Below, piece after piece: positions 62,130-64,000 of a stretch of DNA of 64,000 nt (positions are counted from its first letter, which is position 1; each line of letters opens with the position of its first letter). The position numbers and the translations under genes were made by a program. The notes beneath the pieces were generated by a model, which saw only the letters and a program-made list of their open reading frames with translations, made no database searches and was not told the DNA's origin. The stretch comes from Nitrosomonas halophila (lineage in GTDB: Bacteria > Pseudomonadota > Gammaproteobacteria > Burkholderiales > Nitrosomonadaceae), in NCBI RefSeq assembly GCF_900107165.1, contig NZ_FNOY01000011.1, positions 1-64,000 on the forward strand, in the 5' to 3' direction.

Positions 62130-62158
62130 ATGTTAAGAAATCTGTCCATACTTGTCAA
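62130..62158 (-). promoter_or_regulatory. Candidate early promoter (Pe) of the prophage
   Basis: On the minus strand: -35 TTGACA (62153-62158), exactly 17 bp, and -10 TAACAT (62130-62135). It reads into ner, the 146-residue gene and the transposase gene. The -10 overlaps TGTTAAGAA (62131-62139), the inverse of TTCTTAACA near the repressor start, so it is probably repressor-controlled. Confidence 0.75.
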
Positions 62159-62258
62159 CAACAATTGCGCAATAGACCGGACTTTTTTCTATTAATTTTC
62201 TTGGCCATTTGATAACAGGTTGATTTTTATGATATTTAAATCCGGTTTGTTCTTAACA
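62131..62258. promoter_or_regulatory. Candidate repressor operator pair between the divergent promoters
   Basis: TGTTAAGAA (62131-62139) and its exact complement TTCTTAACA (62250-62258) flank the early control region, one on the early -10 and one just past a possible repressor promoter (TTGATA 62209-62214, TATTTA 62233-62238). A third related site, CTTAACAATAT, occurs at 62252-62262 and again at 63208-63218. Confidence 0.5.
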
Positions 62259-62278
62259 ATATTCTCTACCCTTGCACC

Positions 62279-63034
62279 ATGAGTACAGAATGGTTTTCTG
62301 CTGCGGACCTTGCCAAATTAGGCGCTGAACTTGTAGCGAAACTGCCCACAACAGAAAGGGGAGCACTCAGGCACGCAAAGCAAAATTTATGGGAAAAAAA
62401 GGTTGTCGATGCCAAGGGAGGAAAAGGCGGGAAGAAATCTGTCTTTAGACCCCCAGACGAAATCCTGAAAAGGATTTACCTGTTTATGCTGGATAACCCT
62501 TATTTCCTGGATTCCGGTCAAAAGGGAATTCCCGCAGAGGATTACGCAAGGCACAAAGAGAATATTCTTGTGGCCAGGCGCGCCAAGTCTTCGTCTGGAT
62601 CACCCGCAGGGCTGAACGATTTTGTACTGGTGCCAAGATACGATGTCCGGGCAAGCGCCGGGCACGGCGAGATGGTTCATTCCGAACAAATTGTCGATCA
62701 CCTCGCATTCAGGAAATCATGGGTACGCTCGGAACTGGGCTGCACAGAGAAGGATCTGGCGCTCATCACTGTAAAAGGTGACAGCATGGAACCCACGCTA
62801 AGCCAGAATGATTTGATTCTGATCGATATGAGCAAGAACCTCATATCGGATAATGCGGTTTATGTTTTGCAGTACGATGGGTCGCTATGGGTCAAGCGCA
62901 TTCAGCGCAAGATAAATGGCTCGGTCATCATAAAAAGCGACAACCCTGAATACGAAATTGAAGAGCTGGATGAAGAGCAGGCCAGGTCGCTCAAGGTCCT
63001 GGGAATGGTGGTCTGGTATGGGCGCAAAATTTGA
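62279..63034 (+). CDS. Prophage repressor: Mu-type HTH fused to a LexA/S24 peptidase
   Basis: The 251-residue protein has a Mu-type winged helix at the N-terminus (WFSAADLAKLGAELVAKLPT; LRHAKQNLWEKKVVDAK; residues 4-60) and an S24 self-cleaving domain with Ser near 169 (VKGDSMEPTLSQND) and Lys near 205 (LWVKRIQRK). This combination implies release by RecA/SOS rather than the Clp-dependent control of Mu Repc. It maintains lysogeny and is divergent from ner. It is the only regulator on the plus strand. Confidence 0.93.
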   Translation: MSTEWFSAADLAKLGAELVAKLPTTERGALRHAKQNLWEKKVVDAKGGKGGKKSVFRPPDEILKRIYLFMLDNPYFLDSGQKGIPAEDYARHKENILVARRAKSSSGSPAGLNDFVLVPRYDVRASAGHGEMVHSEQIVDHLAFRKSWVRSELGCTEKDLALITVKGDSMEPTLSQNDLILIDMSKNLISDNAVYVLQYDGSLWVKRIQRKINGSVIIKSDNPEYEIEELDEEQARSLKVLGMVVWYGRKI

Positions 63035-63292
63035 GCAAATTTAACGTTTTTTATGTGTTTTTGAGTTGCGCCGGTTTTTCTAAAATCGCGAAATGCCGGG
63101 TAATGCAAGTGCATGAAGATAAAGATAAAAAACGACCTTCACAACTGTGATTTTTCTCTAGGACATAGTTGCGGACAATGACAAATGAATAATGCTTAAT
63201 ATTTAACCTTAACAATATCGTTTATCTATTTGATATATATGAACTTATCTGCGGCAATTACTGCGCGGCCAGCTGCATTTTTAATGCAATTA
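63035..63292. other. AT-rich noncoding stretch between repressor and left-end sites
   Basis: No gene is visible. It contains one copy of CTTAACAATAT (63208-63218) and AT-rich sequence. It may hold additional repressor-binding or host-factor sites of the left end. Confidence 0.5.
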
Positions 63293-63453
63293 AGTATCAA
63301 TTGAAATGGCAAACACTTCCTTTTGCCCTTATTTTCCTCTTTCAAGTCTCAAATAACTTTTTTTACCCAAATCCCCCTCAAACCCTTACCACACGCCACT
63401 TTCAACCCTTTTTTATCTTTCTCTCTAAGTCTCAAATGAAATGTCACCCCACA
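63293..63453. repeat. Prophage left end with three transposase-binding sites
   Basis: Sites AGTCTCAAATGAAATG (63428-63443, next to the terminus), a degenerate AGTCTCAAATAACTTT (63345-63360) and AGTATCAATTGAAATG (63293-63308) are inverted copies of the right-end 16-mers. The element ends in ACA at 63451-63453 followed by the CTCAG duplication. The three unevenly spaced sites resemble L1, L2 and L3 of Mu. Confidence 0.9.
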
Positions 63454-63458
63454 CTCAG

Positions 63459-63832
63459 CATCGAATTCCTTTCTTCTTCACCCAGCAATCCGAGCCTCCA
63501 CCTTCTCCTCTAATTTGTTTTGATTTTTGATTCTAGCTGTATCGGCAAAGACGCTTCACCTTCTCCGATGCTAGAAAACTGATTACTCGGGCTGCGTCTT
63601 AATCCAGACGGGTGACTAGTGTCGAGCGTACTGAATACGATGTACTCATGGCAACAATGGATATGGTTAATAGTCTATGCTGTTTAGTGGCAGGGTGTTA
63701 TTTGGACTATTAACAAAGGCAAGCTAGTGGGCGACACCTTTGATGTTTGATGATGTATTTCTTTGAATATCCGCAATTCTTTCCAATCTGCTATTACTAG
63801 TATTTTTTTTGATCTTCACCATAGGAATTGCT
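63459..63832. other. Host-side flank without a recognisable gene
   Basis: About 375 bp to the right of the prophage. There is no open frame with family features or a ribosome-binding site. It continues the sequence left of 26310 that the prophage interrupts. Confidence 0.5.
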
Positions 63833-64000
63833 TTAAGGTTTATGTCTAAAAACCTTTCTCATCATCCAATTCCAATCAGCAAGCATTATCAGGGGTGACC
63901 ATCTCATTACTTCTGCCTCTGTTTCAGTATGAAAAATTACATGAAGCCTGTGAAGACGATACTCTTTACTGACGCCGATATTTTCATCGTAACCAACCAT
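63833..64000 (-). CDS. Partial open frame at the window edge, unknown
   Basis: The minus strand is open for 55 codons from the window edge to a TAA at 63833-63835. The product contains LHRLHVIFHTETEAEVMRWS and MLADWNWMMRKVFRHK. It may be the C-terminal part of a longer gene, or a short complete one, because an ATG coincides with the edge. I do not recognise it. Confidence 0.35.
   Translation of the reverse strand: MVGYDENIGVSKEYRLHRLHVIFHTETEAEVMRWSPLIMLADWNWMMRKVFRHKP

Larger units (their letters stand above)
26310..63458. mobile_element. Mu-like transposable prophage with siphovirus tail genes (complete)
   Basis: The prophage spans 26315-63453 (37,139 bp). The right end begins TGTAAAACGTCATCTC and the left end, read inward, begins TGTGGGGTGACATTTC, so both carry TGT plus a shared inverted repeat. 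CTCAG flanks both ends (26310-26314 and 63454-63458), the 5-bp duplication expected of Mu-type transposition. The gene order (repressor, Ner, A, B, Gam, GemA, Mor, lysis, head, tail) is that of a transposable phage. A tail tube protein, tape measure and a tail-chaperone frameshift, with no sheath gene, indicate a non-contractile tail, as in the Pseudomonas phages B3 and D3112. No broken essential gene is seen. Confidence 0.96.

Overview
The window is DNA of a proteobacterium, probably a betaproteobacterium. That placement is inferred from the gene families and codon use; no rRNA or marker gene fixes the genus. It holds two mobile-element blocks with almost nothing between them.

Block 1 (about 1-22 kb) is the backbone of a conjugative plasmid or integrative conjugative element of the SXT/IncC-like type. 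It carries an actin-type partition gene with a damaged 5' end and its small coupled partner, an FlhD/FlhC-like activator pair divergent from a small HTH regulator, and an IS982-family insertion sequence with a clean 6-bp target duplication. A long minus-strand operon (18.5 to 4.1 kb) encodes an F-type type IV secretion system: a DUF4400 protein, a lytic transglycosylase, an OmpA-like lipoprotein, pilin, TraL, E, K, B, a DsbC-like isomerase, TraV, C, TrbI, TraF, H and G. A RepA-type replication gene with iterons lies next to the operon start, and the coupling protein TraD follows. The relaxase TraI and TraW, TraU and TraN are not in the window. From 22 to 25.7 kb there is a DNA-damage cluster: umuD with a decayed umuC remnant, and a coupled SRAP-recD2 pair. 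It is followed by a 3' fragment of tRNA-Asn, which looks like an attachment-site scar.

Block 2 (26,315-63,453; 37,139 bp) is an apparently complete Mu-like transposable prophage with non-contractile-tail (siphovirus) genes. Its ends are TGT...ACA with inverted transposase-binding repeats, flanked by the 5-bp duplication CTCAG. The left (early) end is at 63.4 kb and the right end at 26.3 kb, so nearly all genes run on the minus strand. The order is: a LexA-like repressor (plus strand), Ner, MuA, MuB, early genes with Gam, GemA and Mor, a candidate Mor-type promoter, Rha, lysis genes (amidase, holin-like, Rz/Rz1), a DksA-like protein, terminase subunits, portal, a gp30-like protein fused to a nuclease-like domain, protease, decoration and capsid proteins, a large lectin/propeller adhesin, the tail tube, a frameshifted tail-chaperone pair, tape measure, tail tip and an S74 fibre.

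The observations most worth following are: (a) a classical -1 frameshift cassette (A AAA AAC, an 8-nt spacer and a perfect hairpin) in the tail-chaperone genes; (b) a noncoding segment at the physical centre of the prophage that combines hairpins, 10-bp-phased TTAA motifs and a 103-nt multi-branched fold, at the relative position of Mu's strong gyrase site; and (c) a plus-strand Cys-rich gene beside it, against the direction of the whole late operon.
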